Assembly (NCBI GenBank): GCA_023249795.1
Contig: JAHFBU010000078.1
Location: 1-7,647 of the forward strand
Direction of reading: 5' to 3'
Length of the DNA: 7,647 nt
Origin: Syntrophaceae bacterium
GTDB lineage: Bacteria > Desulfobacterota > Syntrophia > Syntrophales > UBA5619
Each line of letters starts with the position of its first letter. The first letter of the stretch is position 1. Under the pieces are notes generated by a model that worked only from the letters and a program-made list of their open reading frames with translations, ran no database searches and was not told the DNA's origin. This document shows positions 1 to 5,852 of this stretch, in pieces. Both the position numbers and the translations under genes were made by a program.

Positions 1-749
1 CCGCCGTCAGCGTTGCCTTTTTCAAAGTTCCGGATAATGATGCTGCGGACCCTCTCGAGCAGCTCGCCCCTCGTCTCAACGGTGTATCCGGACACATCCA
101 CCGGCCGGTCGATGATCATCGTGATCGTCCCTGGCCGGATCTTCAAACTTCGTTTTGGCATGATTGCATGTGCCCCTATGATTGAAATGGGCACGATGGG
201 AACCCCCGCCTTGATGGCGAGGTGGAAAAGGCCCTGTTTGAACGGCCGGATGGTTCCATCCTTGCTGCGGGTTCCCTCGGGGAAGGTGACGACCGATTTT
301 CCCTCTCGGATCTTCTGCGCCGCCACTTCCAAGCTCTGCATTGCCCTTTCATGGTCCCGTCGGTCGATCTCGATGTATCCGGCACTCTTCATGGCCTTGC
401 CGAAGATGGGAATCTTGAAGAGTTCCTTCTTGACGATCCAGCGGAACTGACCAGGGATGTGGGCCAAGACGATCAGGATGTCGAAATCGCTCTGGTGGTT
501 GGCCATGAAGATCTGTGGCCGGTTCATCAAGACATTCTCCAGGCCGATCACGCTTACCTGTATGCCGGTAAGGGTCAGGAGCATCCGGGCCCATGTGTTG
601 GCGATTTTGTGAGCGTTTTTCTCTCCGGGCGAGAGGAGAGAGAACAGCATGGCGCATACCGACATGAAAGCGGTCAACGCGACGGCAAGCACGATCAGCA
701 ATGCGGAACGGATCGTGATCATGCTCTCGTCCGGGCTATTGGACGTCAT
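1..749 (-). CDS. plsC: 1-acyl-sn-glycerol-3-phosphate acyltransferase (PlsC family), 3' end beyond window
   Basis: This enzyme would transfer an acyl chain to the sn-2 position of lysophosphatidic acid, giving phosphatidic acid at the inner membrane. The window shows 249 codons with no stop. Visible features: a hydrophobic, probably membrane-spanning segment at residues 15-40; acyltransferase motif I, NHQSDFD (N84, catalytic pair H85 and D90); an IDRRD segment at 128-132; motif III, FPEGTR, at 156-161; and a VPIVPISI block at 183-190. Order and spacing match PlsC, whose usual length of about 240-260 suggests only a few residues are missing. I chose the ATG at 749 because a GGGGG Shine-Dalgarno-like run lies 8 bases upstream. 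An in-frame ATG at 764 is possible but has no good ribosome site. The gene is divergent from rfaE1. The PlsC superfamily also includes lyso-ornithine-lipid acyltransferases, so the exact acceptor is inferred. Confidence 0.9.
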   Translation of the reverse strand, partial: MTSNSPDESMITIRSALLIVLAVALTAFMSVCAMLFSLLSPGEKNAHKIANTWARMLLTLTGIQVSVIGLENVLMNRPQIFMANHQSDFDILIVLAHIPGQFRWIVKKELFKIPIFGKAMKSAGYIEIDRRDHERAMQSLEVAAQKIREGKSVVTFPEGTRSKDGTIRPFKQGLFHLAIKAGVPIVPISIIGAHAIMPKRSLKIRPGTITMIIDRPVDVSGYTVETRGELLERVRSIIIRNFEKGNADG

Positions 750-757
750 TGGATAAG

Positions 758-774
758 CCCCCATAGTATGGGGG
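758..774. repeat. Perfect 17-base palindrome at the plsC transcription/translation start
   Basis: The sequence CCCCCATAGTATGGGGG is a perfect inverted repeat with 8-base arms around one central base. It lies immediately downstream of the predicted plsC -10 element and covers the predicted start point. On the minus strand its GGGGG half is also the only Shine-Dalgarno-like run before the chosen plsC ATG. No T-run follows on either strand, so it does not look like a terminator. It could be a repressor operator, or it could hide the ribosome site if transcription starts a few bases further upstream. The function is inferred. Confidence 0.5.
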
Positions 775-803
775 GTTCTACTTGAATATCTCCCCGAAGT
801 CAA
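775..803 (-). promoter_or_regulatory. Predicted sigma70-type promoter for plsC
   Basis: Read on the minus strand, TTGACT (798-803) is followed after exactly 17 bases by TAGAAC (775-780). These match TTGACA and TATAAT at 5/6 and 4/6 positions. The expected transcription start is near 767-769, about 20 bases upstream of the chosen plsC start codon, so the untranslated leader would be very short. This is a pattern match only. Confidence 0.45.
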
Positions 804-860
804 TAAGGAATATGCCTCATGCAGGTTGACGTTTCAGCGGATGCAGCACCGAGAAAAGGA

Positions 861-889
861 TTGACAAACCCCACGGGTAATAATAGATA
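861..889 (+). promoter_or_regulatory. Predicted sigma70-type promoter for the rfaE1 gene train
   Basis: A perfect -35 box TTGACA (861-866) is followed after 17 bases by a weak -10 candidate TAGATA (884-889), within an AT-rich stretch that also offers GATAAC at a 19-base spacing. The predicted start is near 896, giving a leader of about 45 bases before the rfaE1 ATG. It is the best promoter candidate for the plus-strand train. Confidence 0.45.
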
Positions 890-940
890 ACGCATCATGA
901 AATATGGCCTTTTCTTCCAGACAGGAATAATCGGATCTTT

Positions 941-1930
941 ATGAAGCGCATTATAAGCAGCCGACGGGCGTTTGAGATCATCGAAAACTTTTCGCGGGCA
1001 AGGGTTCTGGTCGTCGGGGACATCATGGCGGATCACTTTATCTGGGGGAAGGTATCCCGGATTTCGCCCGAGGCGCCCGTTCCCGTGGTCGAGGTCAAGA
1101 AGGATAACTTCACGCTGGGCGGCTGCGCGAATGTGTTCAACAACATCCATGCGATGGGAGGGCGGGTTCATCTGGCCGGGGTGGTCGGGTCCGATGAAAC
1201 GGGAAGACGGCTGCTGTCCGAATTCCGCAATCTGGGCGTGGATACGGGCGGCATCGTTGTCGAGGCAGGACGTCCTTCGACGCTCAAAACGCGAATTGTG
1301 GCGCATGGGCAACAAGTCGTCCGGTTCGACCGGGAAGATCGCAAACCCATTCAGGCAAAAAGCGTTCGGAAGATCCTCTCCTATGTTGAATCGTTGCGAG
1401 AAGACTTGGGAGCCCTTGTGGTTTCGGATTACAGCAAGGGGGTGGTGACCCGTTCTCTTTTGGAAGGGATCCGCAACGTGCTTGCCGGACGCCCGATCTT
1501 CACATGCATAGATCCGAAGCAGCGCGATTTCTCGATATATCAGGGGTTCGACATTGTGACTCCGAACCATCTCGAGGCCGGTTATGCTGCGGCGACGGAG
1601 ATACAAAACGGTCAGGATCACATCCGTGTGGGCATGAAGCTTTTGCAGCAATTCGATTTTAAGGCCCTGCTGATGACTCGGGGGGAAGAGGGAATGAGCC
1701 TCTTCGAGAAAAAAGGCCGGGTGAAACATACGGCCTTTCCGGCAGAGGCGAGGGAGGTTTTCGATGTCACAGGCGCCGGGGATACGGTTATCGGTGTCCT
1801 GGCCCTTTCGATGGCGGCGGGGGCATCTTTCCGGGAGGCGGCGTATCTGGCCAACCATGCCGCCGGGATCGTGGTGAGCAAAGCGGGCACGGCAACCGCT
1901 ACCCGGGAGGAGCTGAAAAGAATCCTATGA
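941..1930 (+). CDS. rfaE1: D-glycero-beta-D-manno-heptose-7-phosphate kinase (RfaE1/HldA type, PfkB fold)
   Basis: This cytoplasmic ATP-dependent kinase would phosphorylate heptose 7-phosphate at C1, a step toward ADP-heptose for the LPS inner core. The 329 residues align by eye along the whole kinase half of E. coli HldE. Shared blocks are the N-terminal VVGDIMAD (24-31), SRISPEAPVPVV (39-50), the GGCANV glycine pair (60-65), SDYSKG (162-167), IDPK (190-193), TPNHLE (207-212) and the PfkB signature DVTGAGDT (275-282), with D281 the expected catalytic base. The cytidylyltransferase half of bifunctional HldE is absent, so this is the single-domain form. The ATG at 941 has AGGAA 13 bases upstream, a rather long spacing, but the N-terminus has the family's usual length. 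The stop overlaps the next start by four bases (ATGA). PfkB paralogues such as ribokinase are less likely because of the SRISPEAPVPVV block. Confidence 0.94.
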   Translation: MKRIISSRRAFEIIENFSRARVLVVGDIMADHFIWGKVSRISPEAPVPVVEVKKDNFTLGGCANVFNNIHAMGGRVHLAGVVGSDETGRRLLSEFRNLGVDTGGIVVEAGRPSTLKTRIVAHGQQVVRFDREDRKPIQAKSVRKILSYVESLREDLGALVVSDYSKGVVTRSLLEGIRNVLAGRPIFTCIDPKQRDFSIYQGFDIVTPNHLEAGYAAATEIQNGQDHIRVGMKLLQQFDFKALLMTRGEEGMSLFEKKGRVKHTAFPAEAREVFDVTGAGDTVIGVLALSMAAGASFREAAYLANHAAGIVVSKAGTATATREELKRIL

Positions 1931-2481
1931 GCGATCCGCAACCGCCGGAGGCCGTCAAGCTGATTGTGAGTCTTTTTTCCGGAGAGAGACGTCTGCTTGA
2001 CGAGGCATTGGAGGCCTTAGCGGAGCAATATGGGAGGGCGGATTTCATAAGCGCTCCGATGTCTTTTCCTTATACCGATTATTATGAGAAAGAATTCGGC
2101 GCTTCCCTGATGCGCCGTTTTGTAGCTTTTGAACGGCTCATCCGGCCGGAGACGCTGCCGGAAGTCAAAATATGGACCAATGCCTTGGAAAAGAGACTGG
2201 CTGCGGAGGAGATTAGAAGGGTGAACATCGATCCCGGCTATCTCGCCGGAGCCCATCTTATTTTGGCCACAGGTAAAGGTTATGCTCACAGGCCTTGCCT
2301 TCGGGATGGGATTTACGCCGATCTGACCCTGGTCTACCGGGAGAGATCGTTTCGCCCTCTCCCCTGGACCTATCCGGATTACGCAGGGGAGGAGGCAATC
2401 GGCATGTTGACCCGCATCCGAGACAAGTATCTGCTTCAACTTAAGGGGAAAAGTGATGGGGTTCGGTCTATCAGGCGATGA
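1927..2481 (+). CDS. DUF4416 family protein, function unknown
   Basis: A 184-residue soluble protein with no signal peptide or membrane segment. I recognise the DUF4416 family from its conserved blocks: TDYYEKEFG (50-58), RRFVAFERLI (63-72), KIWTNALE (81-88), NIDPGYL (100-106), a histidine at 121 in YAHRPCLRDGIYADLTL (119-135), and LPWTYPDY (145-152). The cluster of invariant-looking Asp, His, Asn and Tyr residues would fit an enzyme or a small-molecule or nucleic-acid binding protein, but I know of no established activity. Some database entries call the family GTP-binding; I see no P-loop here. It starts inside the rfaE1 stop codon (ATGA overlap), so translation is very probably coupled to the heptose kinase. 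A 39-base gap with a good ribosome site separates it from yicC. The last ten residues are basic and poorly conserved in character. Confidence 0.85.
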   Translation: MSDPQPPEAVKLIVSLFSGERRLLDEALEALAEQYGRADFISAPMSFPYTDYYEKEFGASLMRRFVAFERLIRPETLPEVKIWTNALEKRLAAEEIRRVNIDPGYLAGAHLILATGKGYAHRPCLRDGIYADLTLVYRERSFRPLPWTYPDYAGEEAIGMLTRIRDKYLLQLKGKSDGVRSIRR

Positions 2482-2520
2482 GTCTTCCATGTCGTCGGAT
2501 TATAAAAATGAGGAGTTGCA

Positions 2521-3405
2521 ATGATCAAAAGCATGACCGGTTACGGCAAGGCGGAAGCCGTCCTCGCTGGCAGGAAATTTCTGATCGAAATGAAGTCTGT
2601 CAACCATCGCTTTCTGGAGATTTCGTTGCGCATGCCTGGGATGCTCCTCCCCTTGGAAGGAGAGATCAAGAAAAGGATCGGAGAACAGTTTTCCCGGGGG
2701 AGAATCGAGACGACCCTCCGGATGGATGGCAATGGAAACGCGGAAAACGAGGGCCGCTTCACCCTGAACCTGCCCCTGATCCGCAATTACCATGCCTTGC
2801 TCTGCCAGATGAAAGAGGAATTTCACCTTGGTGATGAGATTACCCTGGCCATGATGGCCGGATTTCGGGACGCCTTCGTCTCTACGGAAATGGTTCAGGA
2901 TCCGGAGATCCTGAGGGAGGGCCTCTCTATGGTTCTCTCAGAGGCGATCCGGATGTTAACGGAGATGAGGGAAAAGGAAGGAGAAAGCCTGAAGCGCGAT
3001 CTGACGGCACGTCTGGACCTGATCACCGGATTATTGGAAAGGATCGATGGGAGGGCGCCGCAAGGGGTTTTAGACTACCAGAAGCGGCTGACCGACCGGG
3101 TTCGGGAGCTGACGGGCGGCATGGTGATCGATGAAGCGCGTCTGCTTCAGGAAGTTGCGATCATGGCGGAGAAGAGCGATATTACCGAAGAGATCGTTCG
3201 TCTCCGCAGCCATATTGATCAGTTCACAGAGCTGCTCATGGGGGGCGATGCCGCCGGGAGAAAGATCGATTTTCTGATTCAGGAGATGGGCCGGGAGATT
3301 AATACGATCGGTTCCAAGAGCGGGAATGCGGACATCTCCCGGTGCGTGATCGAGATCAAGAGCGAATTGGCGAAACTGCGGGAACAGGTGCAGAACATTG
3401 AATGA
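2521..3405 (+). CDS. yicC: YicC/YloC family endoribonuclease
   Basis: The 294-residue product matches the YicC family end to end. It has the N-terminal IKSMTGYG (2-9), EMKSVNHRFLE (23-33), the central AEKSDITEE (216-224) and RLRSHI (227-232), and the C-terminal DUF1732 region from 246 (GRKIDFLIQEMGRE) through NTIGSKS (261-267) to the terminal LREQVQNIE (286-294), which is nearly identical to the E. coli end. Members have been reported as endoribonucleases; E. coli YicC was linked to stress survival and to small-RNA decay. The cytoplasmic location and RNA role here are inferred from family. The ATG has AGGAG (2511-2515) five bases upstream. A TATAAA at 2501-2506 could act as a -10 element, but I see no matching -35. 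The 3' end overlaps gmk by eight bases. In many bacteria yicC is followed by a small remA/DUF370 gene before gmk, and that gene is absent here. Confidence 0.93.
   Translation: MIKSMTGYGKAEAVLAGRKFLIEMKSVNHRFLEISLRMPGMLLPLEGEIKKRIGEQFSRGRIETTLRMDGNGNAENEGRFTLNLPLIRNYHALLCQMKEEFHLGDEITLAMMAGFRDAFVSTEMVQDPEILREGLSMVLSEAIRMLTEMREKEGESLKRDLTARLDLITGLLERIDGRAPQGVLDYQKRLTDRVRELTGGMVIDEARLLQEVAIMAEKSDITEEIVRLRSHIDQFTELLMGGDAAGRKIDFLIQEMGREINTIGSKSGNADISRCVIEIKSELAKLREQVQNIE
3386..3390 (+). promoter_or_regulatory. Ribosome binding site supporting a TTG start for gmk
   Basis: AGGTG lies inside the end of yicC, seven bases before the TTG at 3398. The ATG at 3402 is out of frame with gmk, and the next in-frame ATG (3437) has no Shine-Dalgarno run at suitable distance, which favours the TTG. 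Confidence 0.5.
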
Positions 3406-4030
3406 TGCCCTTTTTACATTACAGCCGGGTTTGTTGATGGTTGTATCCGCCCCCTCCGGTGCGGGAAAGACGTCGATCTGTCGGGAGATTATGCGGCAGT
3501 TTCCCAATATCCGTTTCTCCGTCTCCAGTACGACCCGTCCGCCCCGTCCCGGCGAAGTGGACGGTAAAGATTACGAGTTCATTTCCCCTGAAGAGTTCCA
3601 AGAGCGGCGCGCCCGAGGAGAGTTCTTTGAGTGGGTTGAAAAATTCGGCCAGTATTACGGGACATCAAAAAAGGCAATGGATGCTTTTCTCAGCCAGGGG
3701 TATGATCTGATTTTGGACATCGAATCGCGCGGGGCGAAAGCCGTTCGGGCACAATTTCCGCGAGGGATCTTCATCTTCATCCTGCCCCCTTCTCTTGGCG
3801 AGCTTAAGTCCCGGCTGTATGTCCGGGGAGAGAGTGCAGAAATCATGGAATACCGTCTCCAGAGTTCTCTGGATGAAATCCGGGAGGCTCTGTGGTACGA
3901 TTACATTATTTTAAACGAAAAGTTGGAAGAGGCCGTCGACCGGTTCCGGGCTGTGTATGTTGCCGAAAGATCCTGTCGGGAACGTTTTACGGAAAGAATA
4001 GAGGCCTTTTTTAATGAAGGATCTTCTTAA
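3398..4030 (+). CDS. gmk: Guanylate kinase
   Basis: This cytoplasmic enzyme converts GMP and ATP to GDP and ADP, an essential step to GTP and dGTP. The 210-residue product has the Walker A loop APSGAGKT (18-25), the GMP-binding block SVSSTTRPPRPGEVDGKDY (41-59), GEFFEW (74-79), YGTSK (87-91), LDIESRGA (106-113), FILPPS (127-132) and a YDYIILN lid/core block (167-173). Length is normal. In most guanylate kinases I recall, the sixth block reads D/E-I-D/E-x-Q-G-A; here the Gln is Arg111. The start is probably the TTG at 3398, overlapping yicC by eight bases, because it has AGGTG seven bases upstream. The alternative ATG at 3437 would leave only four residues before the P-loop. A 21-base gap leads to rpoZ, matching the common gmk-rpoZ pairing. 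Confidence 0.95.
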   Translation: MNDALFTLQPGLLMVVSAPSGAGKTSICREIMRQFPNIRFSVSSTTRPPRPGEVDGKDYEFISPEEFQERRARGEFFEWVEKFGQYYGTSKKAMDAFLSQGYDLILDIESRGAKAVRAQFPRGIFIFILPPSLGELKSRLYVRGESAEIMEYRLQSSLDEIREALWYDYIILNEKLEEAVDRFRAVYVAERSCRERFTERIEAFFNEGSS

Positions 4031-4051
4031 ACACATGGAGGTGTATGACCT

Positions 4052-4324
4052 ATGGCGAGAATTACGGTGGAAGACTCTCTGCAAGCGGCAAAGAACCGGT
4101 TTGCCCTTGTCCTGCTGACCTCTCAACGGGTTCGGCAGCTGCTAAAGGGCTCTCAGCCCCTGACGGATACGAGAAACAACCGGGAGATCGTGATTGCCCT
4201 TCGGGAGATTGCGGCGGGCAAGGTTGGTTACGCGCATCCCGAATATCTCAAAAGAGTCAAGGAGCATTTCAAATCAATACCGCATGATACCGAGTTTGTC
4301 GGCGATGACGAATACAGCGAATAA
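4052..4324 (+). CDS. rpoZ: DNA-directed RNA polymerase omega subunit
   Basis: Omega is a small subunit that helps fold and hold the beta-prime chain and, in proteobacteria, forms part of ppGpp binding site 1. The 90-residue product begins MARITVED, keeps the MAR N-terminus that contacts ppGpp in E. coli, and has NRFALVLL (15-22), RVRQLLKG (26-33) and the helix NREIVIALREIAAGK (43-57). It ends in an acidic tail (about 79-90) typical of the family. The ATG at 4052 has GGAGGT (4037-4042) nine bases upstream. An ATG at 4045 opens a different, unrelated frame. The last 20 bases overlap pyrF. E. coli places spoT after gmk-rpoZ; that gene is not in this window. Confidence 0.95.
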   Translation: MARITVEDSLQAAKNRFALVLLTSQRVRQLLKGSQPLTDTRNNREIVIALREIAAGKVGYAHPEYLKRVKEHFKSIPHDTEFVGDDEYSE

Positions 4325-5066
4325 ATCTCCGAAGGACCGGTTGATCTTTGCCCTTGACGTCAACGGCGGGCTGGAAGAGGCCCTTTCGTGGGTTGATCGT
4401 CTGTGGGATCACGTCGGTATCTTCAAAGTGGGGAAGGAATCGTTTGTTCGATACGGGACGGCGATCGTAAGGCAGATCCATGCGCGCGGCGGACAGATTT
4501 TTCTTGATCTCAAGTTTCATGATATCCCCAACACCGTGGCCGGGGCGGCGGAAGCCGCCTGCGAGTTGGGGGTGGCGATGTTCAACCTCCACGCCATCGG
4601 TGGAAGGCAGATGATGACTGAGGCTGTTGGCGCCGTGCGGAGATTTGCGGAGAGATCTGGGGAGAGACCACCGGTGATTCTGGCGGTCACTGTGCTCACC
4701 AGCTTGAACGATGGCGATTTGCGGTTGCTCGGATTCAAATGGGGAGCACGGAATACGACGCTCCATCTCGCACGTCTTGCCCAGGATGCGGGCGTATCGG
4801 GGGTTGTGGCCTCCGCCGATGATGCGGCCGCCATCCGGAAAGCCTGCGGCAATGACTTTTTGATCGTGACTCCGGGGATTCGCGGAGCCGGGGTGGTGGC
4901 GGGGGAGGATCAGAAAAGGATTGTGTCACCCGCGGAAGCCGTTTCCTCCGGAGCCGATTATCTGGTAGTTGGAAGGCCGATCCGCCAGGCGGCCGACCCC
5001 GCGGGCGAGGCGGATGCGATCACGCAAGAGATTGTCCGGGGGCTTGCATTGAGAAGCGGAAGATAA
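4305..5066 (+). CDS. pyrF: Orotidine 5'-phosphate decarboxylase
   Basis: This enzyme decarboxylates OMP to UMP, the last step of de novo pyrimidine synthesis, as a cytoplasmic TIM barrel. From the ATG at 4305 the protein has 253 residues, slightly above the usual 230-245. Catalytic and binding residues are all visible: D18 (FALDV), K41 (FKVGKE), the D68-K70-D73 triad in LDLKFHDIPNT (67-77), NLHAIGG (94-100), the phosphate-binding TPGIR (189-193) and ADYLVVGRPI with R224 (217-226). The frame is open upstream to an ATG at 4194, but that extension lies within rpoZ and is unlike PyrF. The start at 4305 gives a normal N-terminus and overlaps rpoZ by 20 bases. No clear Shine-Dalgarno precedes it, so I infer translational coupling to rpoZ. 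A TTG at 4296 is a less likely alternative. Confidence 0.94.
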   Translation: MTNTANKSPKDRLIFALDVNGGLEEALSWVDRLWDHVGIFKVGKESFVRYGTAIVRQIHARGGQIFLDLKFHDIPNTVAGAAEAACELGVAMFNLHAIGGRQMMTEAVGAVRRFAERSGERPPVILAVTVLTSLNDGDLRLLGFKWGARNTTLHLARLAQDAGVSGVVASADDAAAIRKACGNDFLIVTPGIRGAGVVAGEDQKRIVSPAEAVSSGADYLVVGRPIRQAADPAGEADAITQEIVRGLALRSGR

Positions 5067-5104
5067 CGCCAAACGTCCTTGGGCATTTTGTAGAACCCGT
5101 TTAC

Positions 5105-5110
5105 GGAGGG
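5105..5110 (+). promoter_or_regulatory. Strong ribosome binding site selecting the GTG start of rlmB
   Basis: GGAGGG lies five bases before the GTG at 5116. A nearby ATG (5111) is out of frame with rlmB and too close to the site. The GTG gives the normal family N-terminus (VIYGINPLLE). Confidence 0.65.
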
Positions 5111-5115
5111 ATGTC

Positions 5116-5850
5116 GTGCAGGTGATCTATGGAATCAATCCTCTGCTGGAGGTCTTGATTGCCCAACCTGAGCAACTGAAAAAAGTCGTTATTGTGGCCG
5201 GACGGGAGGGCGATGGGGTGAAGCAGATCCTGAAGCTTGCCGCCGAACACGGGATTCCCGTAGAGTTCAGTGCGAAGGATCGGATGGAAAAGCTGGCGCC
5301 ACGCCAGGTCCACCAAGGGGTGGCGGCCATCTGCCGGGCGCATGCGTACGCCACCGTGGATGAGGTCGTGGCCCATCGCCATGAGAAGTCAAAACATAAC
5401 CTGGTGGTTCTTCTGGACAGTGTCACCGATCCACAGAATCTGGGGTCCATCATCCGGACGGCGCATTGCTGCGGGGCGAATGGAGTGATCATTCCGGAAA
5501 ACCGCGCTGCTTCGGTAACGGCCTCCGTTTCGAAGGCTTCCGCAGGAGCCGTTCAGTACCTGCCGACGGCGATGGTTGTCAATCTGGCCCACACCATCGA
5601 ATATCTGAAAGAGAGGGGCTTCTGGATCTATGGCGCGGATGCTGCGGCGCAGACGGATATCCAGGCGCCGGACTACGAAGGGAATATCGCCTTGGTCATG
5701 GGAAGCGAGGGCCGGGGAATCCGCCCTTTGATAGTCAAAAAGTGCGATTTCCTCATCTCCATTCCGATGCGTGGGCAGGTGGCTTCTCTGAACGTCTCGG
5801 TTGCGACCGGGGTAATCCTTTTTGAAATTCTCAGAAAATGGGGGAATTAG
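5116..5850 (+). CDS. rlmB: 23S rRNA (guanosine-2'-O-)-methyltransferase, SpoU/TrmH family
   Basis: The family uses S-adenosylmethionine to methylate the 2'-O of RNA riboses; RlmB acts on G2251 of the 23S rRNA peptidyl-transferase centre (E. coli numbering). The 244-residue product has the substrate-binding N-domain (about 3-75, opening VIYGINPLLE and ending APRQVHQGVAAI) and then the SPOUT knot domain. Motif 1 is DPQNLGSIIRTAHCCGA (105-121), with N108 and R114; motif 2 is LVMGSEGRGI (193-202); motif 3 is IPMRGQVASLNVSVATGV (216-233), with N226. Length is normal. The close relative TrmH lacks this N-terminal domain, which favours RlmB or a near paralogue. The gene begins 49 bases after pyrF and ends two bases before the preferred pilC start. 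Specificity for G2251 is inferred from family similarity. Confidence 0.9.
   Translation: MQVIYGINPLLEVLIAQPEQLKKVVIVAGREGDGVKQILKLAAEHGIPVEFSAKDRMEKLAPRQVHQGVAAICRAHAYATVDEVVAHRHEKSKHNLVVLLDSVTDPQNLGSIIRTAHCCGANGVIIPENRAASVTASVSKASAGAVQYLPTAMVVNLAHTIEYLKERGFWIYGADAAAQTDIQAPDYEGNIALVMGSEGRGIRPLIVKKCDFLISIPMRGQVASLNVSVATGVILFEILRKWGN
5841..5845 (+). promoter_or_regulatory. Ribosome binding site favouring the pilC start at 5853
   Basis: GGGGA lies seven bases before the ATG at 5853. The other in-frame ATG, at 5838, would lie inside the end of rlmB with only a weak site upstream. Starting at 5853 gives the usual PilC opening (PIFLWQAETKKGE). Confidence 0.5.
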
Positions 5851-5852
5851 GT

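Noticed and set aside
222..785. A 187-codon plus-strand open frame opposite plsC, and another at 13-450
   Set aside because: The minus strand encodes all PlsC motifs in order across the same DNA, so these are mirror frames.
800..1858. A 352-codon open frame on the minus strand opposite rfaE1
   Set aside because: It lies antisense to a confidently identified kinase gene, its translation shows no recognisable family, and such mirror frames are common opposite codon-biased genes.
2017..2490. A 157-codon minus-strand open frame opposite DUF4416
   Set aside because: It is antisense to a conserved family member with proper start context; no motif supports the minus-strand product.
4194..4304. An N-terminal extension of pyrF starting at 4194
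   Set aside because: The added 37 residues lie inside rpoZ, do not resemble PyrF, and would make the protein far longer than the family.
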